Program-made: the position numbers and the translations under genes | Shown: in pieces, positions 34,974 to 47,076 of the stretch | How positions within the stretch are numbered: the first letter of the stretch is position 1 | How the letters are laid out: every line of letters starts with the position of its first letter | The notes under the pieces: generated by a model | Told to the model about the DNA's origin: nothing | What the model saw: only the letters and a program-made list of their open reading frames with translations | Databases searched by the model: none | From: Ulota crispa | Lineage: Eukaryota; Streptophyta; Bryopsida; Orthotrichales; Orthotrichaceae | Direction: 5' to 3' | NCBI GenBank assembly: GCA_963920765.1 | Contig: OY987245.1 | Span: forward strand, 23,018,727 to 23,082,726 | Length of the DNA stretch: 64,000 nt

Positions 34974-35897
34974 CCCCTAAATCCCTGGGGCCTTTATTTT
35001 GTCAAAAGAAACTCAAAATTGTCATTTCTATTGCAAAGAGTAAACAAATTTGAAAATTGGTCTTTTTGCATATCTAACCATAGGATCTTGTACTAGACTA
35101 GTATAGGAATGTGGAAACAAAAATTCAAAAACTTTGACCACACAAATTGCAAGATATATGCATTCAAAGTGTAAAAAACATACTTTTTTGCACCTTGCAT
35201 GACTAGACTATTTGATTTTGAAATTTTTTAACTTAAAATTTTTGCACCACAGAGTTTTGAGGTTTATTTTTGTATGGTGGGAAATTGAGTTGAGAATCTT
35301 TGGAAAAAAATCAAAACAAAAAATACTTAATTTTCATTCTTAAAAAAAACATTAGGTAGAAGAAGGTATGAGATTGAACAAAAACTTAAATTGTTAAAAA
35401 CCTTGTAATGGAATTGAAACTCAAAATCCCAATGGTGAGATTGTTCTAGCAAGCAAACTTCATACTCTCCAACAATTTTTTTTGAAAAATTGTTAAACTT
35501 GCATTCAAAAATGAAGCTTATAAGTTATTTTTTCAAGAAGATGCTTGAACTACCCAAAAAACAAGATTGCCCATAACTTTCTCATAACTAGTCCAAATGG
35601 AATGGATCAAAGCTTCAGATGTAGACAAAACTATAACCTGTGAGAAGAAAAAACAAAAATTAAAAAAGTTCAAGTTTTTGTGAATTTTTTTTGCTGCCCA
35701 ATTTGCATAAATTTTTGCTTATATGGGCATAACTTTTGCTTTTGGGCATGGATTGGAAAAAAAATCATATTCCCCAAAAGCTAATGTGTTTTCCTATCTT
35801 CAAAAAAAGTTTCAAACAATCAAGACAAAAATTGAGACTGTAGGTACCTGCCCAAAATCCCATTTGTCCCCCAAGGGGACACACAGGGATTTAGGGG
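34974..35897. mobile_element. TTAA-flanked MITE, subfamily D, reverse copy of 32830-33676
   Basis: TTAA at 34970-34973 and 35898-35901; ends CCCCTAAATCCCTGGGG and CCCCTAAATCCCTGTG (inverted). Stem-loop TGTCCCC/GGGGACA at 35865-35881 next to GTAGGTACCTGCCCAAAATC. Confidence 0.92.
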
Positions 35898-36312
35898 TTA
35901 ACATGGGGTTTAGTATCAAGAACCGAAGGACTTGTTGGAGGTTATTGTATAGTACATAAGTAAGCATAAAAATAGATTGTACAATTGAATTATTGAAAAA
36001 AATTCAAATTTTTGATCCACTAATATTTTATTGAGAGAGGTTAGTTTCAAGCCATTTGAGCATGTAAACACAAATGAATTTTAGGGGTTAAAATATATTT
36101 TTTTTTTATTAAAAGACATTCTTTTGGGATACTCAACATTGTAGGATGGAGTAAAAGTAACAGCAACTCACTTTGGTTTCTTTTTTTATCCATTTTCTTT
36201 TAAAATTTTCAAAGTTTGCTCTAGTGGCCTCAACTTTTTGTCCACAAAGCCTTTACACACAAGAGAGCTAGCCCCCTCTATACTCATATTATAATGGGCA
36301 CTTGGAGCAAGG

Positions 36313-36559
36313 AATGCTATTTCATGAGCGGGGATTGGTGAGCCATGAGCAATGAGCAGGGATTTTTAGTCAAAATAATAAAATTCACCTATAACTATGT
36401 ACACATAACTTTGTAATTGTGCATTTGAAACTATTACCACTTGAAAAAGTTGCTATTTTTTGATATATTCCTTTGATTTTGATTTGAGATTCTTTTTTTG
36501 CTCACAAAATCTCAAATCCCCGCTCACGGCTCATGGCTTTACACTCACCAAATAGCGTT
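36313..36559. mobile_element. MITE with AACGCTATTT ends, 247 bp
   Basis: Left AATGCTATTTCATGAGCG, inverted right AACGCTATTTGGTGAGTG; the inverted homology continues through GAGCCATGAGC and GGGGATTT. Both ends contain GAGC-CATGAGC words. Non-coding. Confidence 0.8.
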
Positions 36560-37631
36560 GTCCCACTTGGGGCTATTCTTGAGGCCATTTAGGCTCATTT
36601 GGGTTGAAATAGCCTCAAATTTTCATGGCCTTGACTCCTAGTGTAGAGAAGCCCTAAGAGTGTGGCATCTTGTAGCCAAGGTGAGGTGATGTCAAGGCCA
36701 CACCTGCCAAAACAGCCAATTGAAATGGATGCAAAAGTAACTTGTATTTTTAAAAAACTAGGAGACAATCACTTTTCCAAGGTTTCATCTATTATTCTCC
36801 AAAAGATAACCTCTCCACCATTCTCTTGCAAGAGGTTTGAAATGCCAGTTTGTAAACTCTCAAAAATATTAGTTTTGAACAAAATAGAAAAATGAATGTA
36901 CAAAATCAAATAATCTACTTTAACACTCAAAAGCAAATGCTGCCACTTATTTTTTTATAAAAACCTATTTCAAAACATTGGTTTAGTTTTGTGTGGCCTA
37001 GCCTTGATCCCCTCACTACCGCACCTATATGAATGGGGATGGGGCCATGGTTTACTGCTTTATGAATTTGTGGGGCTAGGGTGATAAAGTTCCATTTTCC
37101 ACTGTTCAAAAATTGTAAGAGTTTCGATAACTACCATCAATAGATTAAAATTAGGAATTTTGAATTCACATTTGGTACCATAAACTCTACTTGATTTTCA
37201 AACCCCAGATGATGTCGAAATTGACCAACTTTGTAATTGGGGCAGATCTTTACTTTTATCCTTGTTTGTGAAAAATAGGAGCTTTGCCACACTAGCCTAA
37301 GAACACAAATGTGAAACAGAGGGAGCCTTGGCCCTATTCATCAAGGTGGGGTCAACAAGGGGGTCATTTTACCATGGCTAGTATCTTGCACACTCGTGTT
37401 TACGGGGTCCAGGTTGAAAAGGCTCAAAATTTTCACCTGGCATATAATGGAAGGGTTAATAAACTTCCCACTTGGATATTGGGTTTAGGAATTTTGAATT
37501 CGTGTTTGGATTCAAAAACCCTAATTTAGGTTAAAATTGCAAAAATAAAGGCCAATCCTTGCTTTTTTTTCCCTATTTGTAAAAGAAAGCTAGGTGTTTC
37601 CACCTTGGATACACAAAGACATCCTTCATTA
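36560..37631. other. Mosaic of diverged repeats, no gene
   Basis: Fragments resemble the foldback at 19101-19503 (TAGGAATTTTGAATTC at 37150 and 37487) and its neighbours at 38790-38950. ORFs of up to 77 codons have no recognised motifs. Confidence 0.45.
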
Positions 37632-37684
37632 GGAAAATTTTGAGCCCTCCAAGATCCCCTAATGTTTGACAAACCAAACTATTA

Positions 37685-38034
37685 CTCCCTCTGTCTTGGA
37701 AAAAACCTGTGTTTGCAAATATGTGAGGGGTTTAGGCCACAGAGGGCCGCTTCGTTGTTCACAGGTTAATGTTGATACTATTGATGCTTTTAGGTTAATG
37801 ACAGACACAATTTGCAAACAAAAACGGCTAAATCAAGTTTGCAATGCTAATATTAGCAATTAAAGAGTATAAAATGCCCAAAAAATATCACCAAACATAC
37901 CAAGCACTTAATATTTATTTTGGAGATAAGCATAATTTTTTTTTGAGACAAAAATCAAGTCAACATACAAACACGGTTTTTTTTGTAGACAAAGAAAAAG
38001 TCAATAAACGGGGTTTTTTTTTAGACAGAGGGAA
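37685..38034. mobile_element. Stowaway-like MITE, nested
   Basis: Left end CTCCCTCTGTCTTGGAAAAA preceded by TA; inverted right end TTCCCTCTGTCTAAAAAAAA. Near the right end, a unit of GACAAA plus T-rich run is repeated three times. Confidence 0.75.
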
Positions 38035-38375
38035 TCTTTGACTAGATTGAGTACAAGCTAGAAAAATTACTCATATCTATTGCTATCTTGTATGAAGTAC
38101 CTTAGCCACATACATAATCCAAAACAATAAAAGAAGGCATTGCACTCATAAATATGTAAATGTACTCACTAGTCATTATCCAAGTACTTCACTCATCTAT
38201 TCAAATAGAGTAAAATAGAATTTATGGTCTATTGTACATTTTTACTCGTAGTTTTTGTTCAATTGAGATGATGTAATAATATAATTTCATGCTTGCATTG
38301 AATTCAATGTATGAAAAAAAATAGGGGATTAGTGATTTGTTTGTTGTAGTAAGTACATATCTTAAGAACCTTTAA

Positions 38376-38608
38376 CCCTTGAACAATGGAGCAACCCTCT
38401 GCAACTAGTACAATTTGGGATATTTTTCTTGTATTTGGAGTGCATTCATACCTTTACTACATTTGAGATCAACAAAGAAGTTAGAATATAGATCAATGTT
38501 GTTATAGTGAGATAGTCAAAATCCCAAATTAACACTTTTTGTTGGTAACAATGGCAACTATATAGCAGCGTACATAATATGTATTATAGTAACTCGGTTG
38601 TTTTAGGG
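38376..38608. mobile_element. TTAA-flanked short MITE, 233 bp, nested
   Basis: TTAA at 38372-38375 and 38609-38612. Ends CCCTTGAACAATGGAGC and inverted CCCTAAAACAACCGAG. Homologous to 46607-46840 (shared GGAGTGCATTCATACCTTTA-type block). Confidence 0.88.
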
Positions 38609-38652
38609 TTAAGAGTCTTTGGAGGGGCTCTTAGAAGGCTCAAATTTTTCCT

Positions 38653-39182
38653 AAGGGTGGTACACCAAGGCTCATAGAACGGCTTGGCATATTGCGCGTA
38701 TGTGTTCGTGGTGCCAAGGTGGAAATGGTGGAAAAATTTATATTTTAATTTCACGTGGTAAAAACTCATTAGGATTTATAGACATACCACAAGGAGATTG
38801 AATTTAGGAATTCTAAACTTGTGTTTCAAGGACAAAAATTTGTTTGAAAGCATTGAAACGATAAGATTGACCCGCAAAAATTTATAATAGTCAAATACGG
38901 GTAAACTTTTAATTTTTTCCTTGTACGTAGATAAATGTGAGCGTGTCCACCCTATGTCCACAAATGCATATGTACAATATACCAAACATGATAGAACCAC
39001 CATTTGTGCGTATTCATGCACCAATTAGCCATTCTTAGTGACTACTTTCATCCACGTGTTGGCAAAACTAATGTTTATTTGGAAGAACTGGTAAGGAATT
39101 TCATCTTTTTTTTTTTTCACCCAGTTTTATTGCTATTAGATTTTCAAGCCTCAAGATATAATTTCAAGCTATTTTTCACTTT
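38653..39182. other. Diverged repeat DNA, no gene
   Basis: Continues the repeat mosaic of 36560-37631, with TTAGGAATTCTAAACTTGTG near 38811. ORFs here are in low-complexity AT-rich sequence. Confidence 0.4.
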
Positions 39183-39185
39183 CAA

Positions 39186-39424
39186 CCCCTAAAGGATGTT
39201 GCCTACCAAAAGTGTTGTATGTATTCCTATGAGAACCATTTAGTACTTGAAGAAATATTTTTATGACAAATGCCAAAAATTCCCCAAAAAATCCAAATTG
39301 ATCAACAATATGTTTATGACTTGACTTGAAATCTAAAACTCCAATAGGATTCATGTGCTACTCAAATGTCCTGTATGTATACAATACAAGAGTCCGTATA
39401 CAAAACAGCAACATCCTATAGGGG
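39186..39424. mobile_element. TTAA-family short MITE, 239 bp, decayed flanks
   Basis: Ends CCCCTAAAGGATGTTG and CCCCTATAGGATGTTG (inverted). Flanks are TCAA and TAAG instead of TTAA. It is the reverse copy of 46845-47076 (shared TAGTACTTGAAGAAAT-type words). Confidence 0.82.
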
Positions 39425-41215
39425 TAAGTAAGGCCTCCCTTGTGTGATACTGTTAGATTCTATCAGATAATACATTTGTTGTATGTGTTCTTACATATGT
39501 GTTCCCTACTAGCTTGACGCTCGAGAAACATTGCAATGTTGGAGATTATAATTCAAAAGCTAGAAGTTAAAATGACTTCATTTACAAATAGTGATAGTTT
39601 TGTGCGTACATGATAGATACCGTAGGTCCATTTGGCTCATATTTTTTTCAGACTCTTAATACACTTATGTAACATAATTGTAAAAGTAGCAAGGCCTATA
39701 AGCACAAGATTTTGACTCAAGAACCTTCAAAATCAGTTTTTTCCTTCAAGTGATTCCTAAGGATTTGAAAGTTTAATATCAAAGGCATCTAACGGTCCAA
39801 TTTTTTTAAAGATATGCTTGGTAACCCCCTAGTAGTGCTACATTGAATGAGTATGTCGAGAGTATTTATGAAAAAATCAAACCAAATATTTTTCATGGTT
39901 GCACAAACCACTAAATAAAACTCAAATAAAAAGTCAATTCTTAAATCAAATTTTTGCACCACAATCAATTCTACTCTAATATTTGTCAAGATCAAGCTAG
40001 TAGTGAAACACTTGTACAACATAAAATCTAGGGGAATTTGCAAATCGGGGGGCACACTTTCAAATAAATTGTAAATTCCCACAAAATTTAGGTTTGAATA
40101 TTAATTAACTTAGATACATCACATTAATGTTAACTAACTTCAAATAAACTTAAAGACCTCTTCAAATCAAACCTAAATAAGAAAACTTTAATAAAGGAGT
40201 CTTGAAACTATACCTCTATTTGTATTTTTTTTTTTTGTCTTTGTGCCCCTATTTATGAATCCCCTAAGATTTAAGAATACACAACAATTATTGCACTTTG
40301 GACGGTTTGTCTAAGGTGAAAAATGGTTTTAAATTGTACCTCTGGGCTGTAAGGAGTTCATTTATGTAGTATCAAAATGAGGTAAGAATCTTGTGAAAAT
40401 TAGCTCAAAAGAAACTTAGAATTGCTAAAGTAACATAGTAAGCAGCACTCGATACAGTTTTCTTCGATGTAGGTTCGAGTTAATCACAATACTGGTGGCA
40501 TCAAAATTAAGATAGATTGTATTAACTTAAAATACTGAATTAGTTTATTCTATCAGATATGAACTGTAATTTGTTGACTGAAAATCAATCAGGCTTTAAC
40601 TTACGCTGATTTTAAATATACACTTTGAATATCTTTAGTACAAAGTCTACTATCCAAATTTTGTTATTGTATGTTTGTTGTAAATGGAGTACGGCAGGGA
40701 TTTTTTTGTTTTGTTTTTGAACAGGCAGCTTCTCAGGTCATATGGTAATTTTTCTGAGGCCGTAAAGTAGAATGGACCATCTAAGCAAAAGTGCGTTTCT
40801 GTGGAAAAAGTAGGGCAACTTGGTAAAATGGAGATAGTTTTGGTAGAAAGCCAAAGAAGAGGCAGTTATGTGGCCATTCATTTTGAATTTTTTTGAGATA
40901 GTATGAACTAACTACATTTTATCAAAGCAAAAGGTGCATAGGTAACTATTCTTGATCATAGATGATAACATTCATGATGCAAAGGCGGCTTGTAAATGGA
41001 GCACATAATCCTAAAAGTAACCACTACAAAGCTAAGAATGTTTCAATAAGACTCTTTAAGCGTGCAAGCACCCATTCATATTCTAATGCTCAAATTATGA
41101 TTGAGAACACGTTTTTATATATTTTAGTATGACATATATCTATATTTTACTAAAAGACAAATCTGAACACAATTTTGACCAACAAGTGCACTAAAAAGTG
41201 GCTCATGTCACTCTT
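39425..41215. other. Intergenic DNA without recognisable gene
   Basis: Bases 40035-40190 hold fragments of two known MITEs (CGGGGGGCACACTTTC as in 27183-27546, and an arm of 28662-29189). Otherwise unassigned. Confidence 0.5.
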
Positions 41216-41219
41216 TTAA

Positions 41220-42123
41220 CCCTTTAAAGACCACACTCATTTTCACAAAATCCATTAGAAACCGGGGTAGTAAATTTGGATGTGCAGTTGAATCAAATAT
41301 GAACCCAATTTCAATAATCCAATCGTACAAATGGGAAGTACACCTTGTTTACTATAAAGTATCAAAATCTCAACTAGATCTATTGTTGGAGGTGAAATAT
41401 TATAATGATTGAGTGAGTCTTAGGTGGGAAATCTCTAGTTTTCATCCTTGTGTGTTTTTGGATCTTAGTGCTTCATACAAGCTTTGCTTGAGAAGAGTCT
41501 TCTATTTCTAGGAAGTTGGGTTTCCCACCTTTCCAATAAGACTAATTTCACACAAAACAAATAAAAATAGCAATCACAAGGTGTAGCTAAGTGGACAAAA
41601 GGAGTCAAAAATCCCACTTTTTTTGCTACCCAAAATAGTTTTACAAGAAATTTGATAAATGCTATGGAAAATCCAATTGGTGAAAACAATGAAATTGGCC
41701 ATAAATGCAGGACAACAAATTTTTAAGAAAAAATGATAGCATGATTTCAATAGATCTCCAAATACTACAATTATACTTGTACCATATAGAGAAACAATAC
41801 AAGCATATTTCTTGAGCAATTTGAATTTTTTTAGGACTGCACAATTGAAATTTGGCATTCTCTATGCATGTTTGATGTATTGTGTTGTTGCTTTGATCCA
41901 TCCTTGACCAAATATGGATACGTATTTTGAGGCCATGCCGTATAAACACCATTATTTATCAACTCACATACCCGATTCCATTTTTGTTTTTTTTAGTTGG
42001 ATGCAAAATTATTGTGATCACAAGCGTTCTTCAATATCAATTTTCAAATTGTTGAGCAATATTATTCTATAGGCCAAAAACTACTCTCTTGAACCAAAAT
42101 ATGGTTTGGTGGTCTCTAAAGTG
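41220..42123. mobile_element. TTAA-flanked MITE, subfamily C copy 2, 904 bp
   Basis: TTAA at 41216-41219 and 42124-42127; ends CCCTTTAAAGACCAC and CACTTTAGAGACCAC (inverted). Homologous throughout to 21235-22119. Several minus-strand ORFs (41465-41952) overlap in different frames and are broken in the sister copy. Confidence 0.9.
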
Positions 42124-42127
42124 TTAA

Positions 42128-44821
42128 GTCCCTAAAACATTGCATACACAAGTACAATTTTTGAACATAAAAAATGTGACCCATTTAAGAACATATGTGC
42201 ACTGTTTTTGTGACCCCTACATGGTCCATTCAAAATGCCCGCTCCAAATTAGAGCCTCCTACCTTATGGTAAATTTTAATGGTGTAGATTTAGCCACATG
42301 AGATTTTTTTGAGTGCAAAGTTAGGTTGCAAGTATTTACGCTTTGAGCTTGTTGATTGTGACCAAATTTTCCTAAAATAAAAAACAGGTATTGCATACAC
42401 AAATTTTATGAAAGTGTGGGTTACAATATCCAAAAAATTATAAAAAAAGGCATTATCTCAAAGAAAGCTAAGGGGAGCTTGATACTCAAATCATATGACT
42501 CCGCATGGAGTGAAGATCATGTTGTTTTTTTGCCTAAATTTCCTAGCCTAGCTAGTTGATTAACTACAAACAACAACATATTCTTTTTTCTAGTGCGTGA
42601 TAGGCACCTAGATTTGGAACGTTGAACAACATCTATCTTCATGATGCTATTTTTTCTTCATTTTTTTGTATAGGCTTGGAGCTTAAACTTTTTTGGGTAG
42701 CTATCTGGCTTTTTAAAGCCTTAAAAAATCTCTGGACTATAGGCTATTTATTCGGAGAGGTCTTTAATTCAACAGGTGGGTCCTTTTTCATATAAAGCTT
42801 TCCTAAGAAAGTTAGATCCATCCTTCAAATGGCAACATTGCCTTGAAGAAAATAATAATAACAATAAGGGTTATCAAATTTCAAAAGCACTAAACTGAAT
42901 ATTGCGTTTAAGGTGTCCCACACTAATTTCTTGACATTTTGCACTATGTAAATATTTATTGCTGTTACAATAATTTTCACCAAAAAATACTGCAATTTAA
43001 AGTTTTTAAAGGGCTTGTTAGCAATTATGAAGCTCCAAAAAGACAAATCAATGGCTTCCAAGTCATACATCATGTGAAATTCAAATATTTAGAGAGTTGC
43101 ATACATTTTCAAGTGGTTAAGTGATGAGTCTTGAGATAACTTACTAGGGTAAGGCAATCTAATTGTGAAGGCAACCTAAATGCAATATTCAGTGTAGTTA
43201 AACTGTACACGCTCATGAATTGAAAAAACAGAAAAAAAGAAAATGATGTCATTCTTCTACATGTAACAAAACGAAGAAAATTTTGGAAGATGCTTACATA
43301 TTTTAAGCATTCCTTTTGAGAATTTAGTTTTTGCAAAAGAAGTATCATAGATTTTTAATTTCAATTCTAGGCTACTTAAAATTAGGCTAGAATCATTTCA
43401 AGTCATCTGAAATGCAAAACACTTTGTTGTTCAATCATAAAAACTAAACCGCTCTGCAATTTATTTGATTGTTTTCAATCCCTGGCACATTCAATGTTAA
43501 TTGAAAAACATGATTTTGGTTGTACTGTACAAGTGTACATGAAGGTATATTACAGTAGTTAATGGTTTAATGCTAATATATCGTTAGCTGGAACTGCATC
43601 ATTGATTTGAAGCGAACTGATGAATAACTTGAAATAACGATGGCTGTCACTTCTCAGTAATCATAAATCAGGTTTAATTCAAGTACTTAGAGGATTGATT
43701 GATTGGAAAATCTCAAAATCAATGATGTAATGAAGGTAAAGAATAAAGAAAAAAAAGAGAGAGGCATGGAGCTTGAAGCTCTAAGAAATTTACAATTTTG
43801 ATATCATCAAAGGCTATGCATGATTTCGGGCATTTTTTTCATTGTAAAAGAGAATTGTCGTGAAATTTTACCATGATAAAAACATATTGTTGTGGAGTTT
43901 TATCATGATAAAACAAATTTTTGTTGTGGAAGTGAAATTTCTCTGCATAGTTATTGCTCTTTTTGCAAACAAACATGTGGTGTCATAGTTGTGCATGTTT
44001 AGGGTTCTTGACTCTTATAGGTTTAGTTCACCATGCTACATTCACAATTTTTGACTAGCGTAATCTCCTCACTTGTAGTAGGTGAGGAAACCAAAATTGA
44101 AAAATGGATAATAAACTCAATTTATGAATGCTAGGTTTTCAAGTTATTTATTTACTTGACAAGTACGAGGTGTTTTTTTTGAAATTTTTGCTCTATAAAC
44201 AATTTTTTTTGTCATAAGTAAACAATAATTCTTCATATCAAAAACAAAACATTTACATTTGAAAAAATGTTGTGTCTACCATTCTGAATTTTTTTTGTAA
44301 TCGATTGTTTTCTTTTGTAAGAAAAGCTTCTTTTTTTACAAATCTTTTTTATAATTATTTTATAAATTTTATTCCTTTTTAGATTTTTTTTGATTAAACT
44401 AGCTGTTTGTCTACGATGTTCAATAGAATTACACAAGAGTAGTTTTACACAAGTTCCCAAGTGCCTAATCCCATCCAATATTCTAAACCTGATTGGTGCA
44501 GAGGTTGGAAAATAAAATTTGTATTTTCACATTATATCCCAAGCCCATAATTACATAGAAATGCCTACATCAATGCGCGCTTTTCGGAAGTTTTTAAATC
44601 AAGACAATGGGACCTAGTTCCAAGCGTTGAATTAATAAATAGCAAGCCAAGTCTTCAACATTTTGTTTGCGGAAAACATTCAAACATATCTCAAATATTT
44701 ATTGTCATCCTTTCACAAGTTAATGAAGATTCTAAATTTTTGAATGTGCAATGATTACAAGTGGCTGATATTTAGTACTACTTAACCAATTTTTTTGAAA
44801 AATACTATTCCAACAACAAAG
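42128..44821. other. AT-rich intergenic DNA without recognisable gene
   Basis: No coding-like ORF. One perfect 18-bp palindrome (GTTTTATCATGATAAAAC) lies at 43897-43914, beside a related imperfect copy ACCATGATAAAA at 43870. Confidence 0.5.
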
Positions 44822-45379
44822 TTAAAAAGTTAAAGTGAATACTCTTTTTTGGATACTAATTAATTGATTAATTTTTGACACAAACGAAAGAAAATTTATT
44901 GCAATGATAAAATACCAAGACCTCATTTGAAAACAGCGTGGGAGAACTCGAAGAACGTTCAAATATTTGGACCTTAGCAGCTTTAGCTTTGCTTTTAGCA
45001 ACTCGAGCACATCATTAAAATTCACGGTAAAGGAGCATTGAACGGTTAGTACAATAAAGGAAGAAAAAAAAGGCAAAATAAAGGCAAGAAAGAAGAAGGT
45101 CATGACAAACAAATATTTCCTGTTTAGTAACAAAGAAGATGTGGGTAAGTGGGTATCAAATCTGCAAATTCTTGAAAAGTCACTTAGCTCCCTAGGATTC
45201 CACCAATTCCAAATCTCCTGAACATTCTTTTGAACTGCACGTACATGTTTATTCTTACTTAATGAAATAGTCAGAAACTGGTTCCACTTAGAACTTAAAT
45301 AAGTTACAACAACGTGGTGGGGGAATTGCGATAAGCTTATGATATGCAAAATCCTGGCTTTGCCAAGGATACTGCTCAT
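44822..45379 (-). CDS. Open frame of 185 codons, uncertain
   Basis: The longest ORF outside the three genes and the palindromic element. It starts MSSILGKARILHIISLSQFP, has a middle part with WNQFL, EIWNWWNPRELSDF and ICRFDTHL, and a hydrophobic stretch at about residues 88-112. The surrounding DNA is slightly GC-richer than the spacer. No family is recognised, there is no visible promoter, and the last third is Leu/Phe/Lys-rich as expected from AT-rich DNA. It may be a pseudogene fragment or chance. Confidence 0.15.
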   Translation of the reverse strand: MSSILGKARILHIISLSQFPHHVVVTYLSSKWNQFLTISLSKNKHVRAVQKNVQEIWNWWNPRELSDFSRICRFDTHLPTSSLLLNRKYLFVMTFFFLAFILPFFSSFIVLTVQCSFTVNFNDVLELLKAKLKLLRSKYLNVLRVLPRCFQMRSWYFIIAINFLSFVSKINQLISIQKRVFTLTF

Positions 45380-45491
45380 ACGACCTGCAAGCTGGCCCCC
45401 TCAAGGTAATTTTTTTAACATATCCACTTTTGAAAAGGTGCAAGATTAAATTATTTCTCCGTTGAAGATATTGCATTGGGTAATTTAATTA

Positions 45492-45821
45492 GGGAAAATT
45501 TTATGGATATCCCTGACGTTTGCCATATTTGTATAGATACCCCAGGGTTTTCAGAAACTGCGCAAATATTCATGCACTAACATTTTCAAGTGTATGTTCT
45601 ATTGTGCATGTCACTTCTTTCTCCTTTCTCCTTTTGTGCGCACGTTGTTGCTTTTTAATTGTATTGCACTCCTTACTTTGACATTGGTCATGAGAGAAGT
45701 AGCGTGCACAACAAACAAGACGCCTGAAAATTATGGTCCTAGTGTATTTGTGCAATTTCTGAAAAATCAGGGGTACCTATACAAATCTGACAAGCTTCAA
45801 TAGTATCCATAAAATTTTCCC
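45492..45821. mobile_element. Tourist-like MITE with GGGAAAATTT ends, copy 1
   Basis: Both ends read GGGAAAATTTTATGGATA (right one inverted). TTA flanks both sides (45489-45491, 45822-45824). The interior is nearly symmetrical, so ORFs on both strands give similar peptides. Related: 47502-48104 and 54265-54499. Confidence 0.9.
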
Positions 45822-46082
45822 TTATAAATTAAACTCTATACTCTTTTACAGGAATGCCACCAAAACTATAATTTTTTTCACCAAATGAGGATTGGGTAAC
45901 CAGGGATTACTTTAATGATGCTTGAATAAAAGAAACCTAGTATGAGTAGTATCCATGAATAAGATGTTATCTTACTAGAGGAAATATTTGCTTCATACCA
46001 GTCGAGCTAAATTAGTTTGCCTGATTTTTGATTTTTTATATATTCAGCGAAGGCTGCTTCATTTTTTACTGAAAATATAAAA

Positions 46083-46430
46083 ATGTGTTTAATAACTGAT
46101 CACCTTTTTTTTCTTGTAACCAACACTCGTGGGCAGAGTTCAGTATTTAGCAATATATTTTTAGCCACTTCACCTAATCATGAAAAATCACATTTTAAAT
46201 TTGGGACAACTGCTAGGGGGGAAGCTCACTTAATACCGCTCTTAAAAAATGAATTAAAAGACCTGCATGGATTCGTCGTGGAAGTGCATGGGAGATCTCG
46301 CACGTACCCGCACCGTATCTGGGGTGGCAGAGGGAAATTAGTAACAATGGAAGAAAATCAGGACGCCCCCATTAGTACAGAAACCCACACCGTGCAAGAA
46401 ATAACTTTAACTCAGAACCAAATTTGGTAA
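46083..46430 (+). CDS. Open frame of 115 codons with a coding-like second half, uncertain
   Basis: The second half is GC-richer and protein-like (LKNELKDLHGFVVEVHGRSR, then TYPHRIWGGRGKLVTMEEN). The first half is AT-rich. No family recognised. It could be a captured or decayed exon. Confidence 0.18.
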   Translation: MCLITDHLFFLVTNTRGQSSVFSNIFLATSPNHEKSHFKFGTTARGEAHLIPLLKNELKDLHGFVVEVHGRSRTYPHRIWGGRGKLVTMEENQDAPISTETHTVQEITLTQNQIW

Positions 46431-46606
46431 CGATATTCAGCGTTGAGGGCAAGCAACTTGTCTCCGCAGAAAATGCAAGTAATCAAGTGTGCTAAAGCAA
46501 AAAGCAGGGTCATCATTTCAGACAACTACTTGATAATTGAATAACTGAATATTCAACTGAAAAGGTAAAAAACAGTCTTTCAAAAGTAGGGTATTTAAAA
46601 GCTTAA

Positions 46607-46840
46607 CCCCTAAAGGACGAGGCAGCCCTTTGCGGCTAGTACAAAATATGGTATTTTTCTTATATTTGGAGTGCATCCACACCTTTATTATATATGAGAT
46701 TAACAAAGCAGTTAGAATATAGATCAATGTTGTTTTAGTGAGGTAGTCAAAATCCCAAATTAAATTTTTTTGTTGATAGCAAATGCCAGTTATACAGCAA
46801 CATACATAGTATGTATTATAGTAGCTCCGTTCTTTAAGGG
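46607..46840. mobile_element. TTAA-flanked short MITE, 234 bp
   Basis: TTAA at 46603-46606 and 46841-46844; ends CCCCTAAAGGACGAGG and CCCTTAAAGAACGGAGC (inverted). Homologous to 38376-38608. Shares its right TTAA with the next element. Confidence 0.9.
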
Positions 46841-46844
46841 TTAA

Positions 46845-47076
46845 CCCCTATAGAATGTTGATGTTTTGTATACATATTCCCGTGTTGTATATGGATAGGG
46901 TATTTGGATAGCACATGAATTCCATTGGATTTGTAAATTTCAAGCCAAGTCATATTATTGGTCAACTATAGATTTTTGGGAAATTTTTGGTATTTGTCAT
47001 AAAATCATCTCTTCAATTACTAAATGGTTCTTGTACAAATAGAAACAACATTCTTGATAGACAACATCCTTTAGGG
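46845..47076. mobile_element. TTAA-flanked short MITE, 232 bp
   Basis: TTAA at 46841-46844 and 47077-47080; ends CCCCTATAGAATGTTG and CCCCTAAAGGATGTTG (inverted). Reverse copy of 39186-39424. Confidence 0.9.

Larger units (their letters stand above)
37632..38652. mobile_element. Composite MITE with TTTGAGCCCTC ends carrying two nested elements
   Basis: Ends GGAAAATTTTGAGCCCTCC and inverted GGAAAAATTTGAGCCTTC. The interior (ACTCACTAGTCATTATCCAAG, ATGCTTGCATTGAA) matches 57027-57693. A Stowaway-like element (37685-38034) and a TTAA element (38376-38608) are inserted within it. Confidence 0.8.

Noticed and set aside
41465..41952. Three overlapping minus-strand ORFs of 74-96 codons
   Set aside because: They lie in a TTAA element and are not preserved in the homologous copy at 21235-22119.
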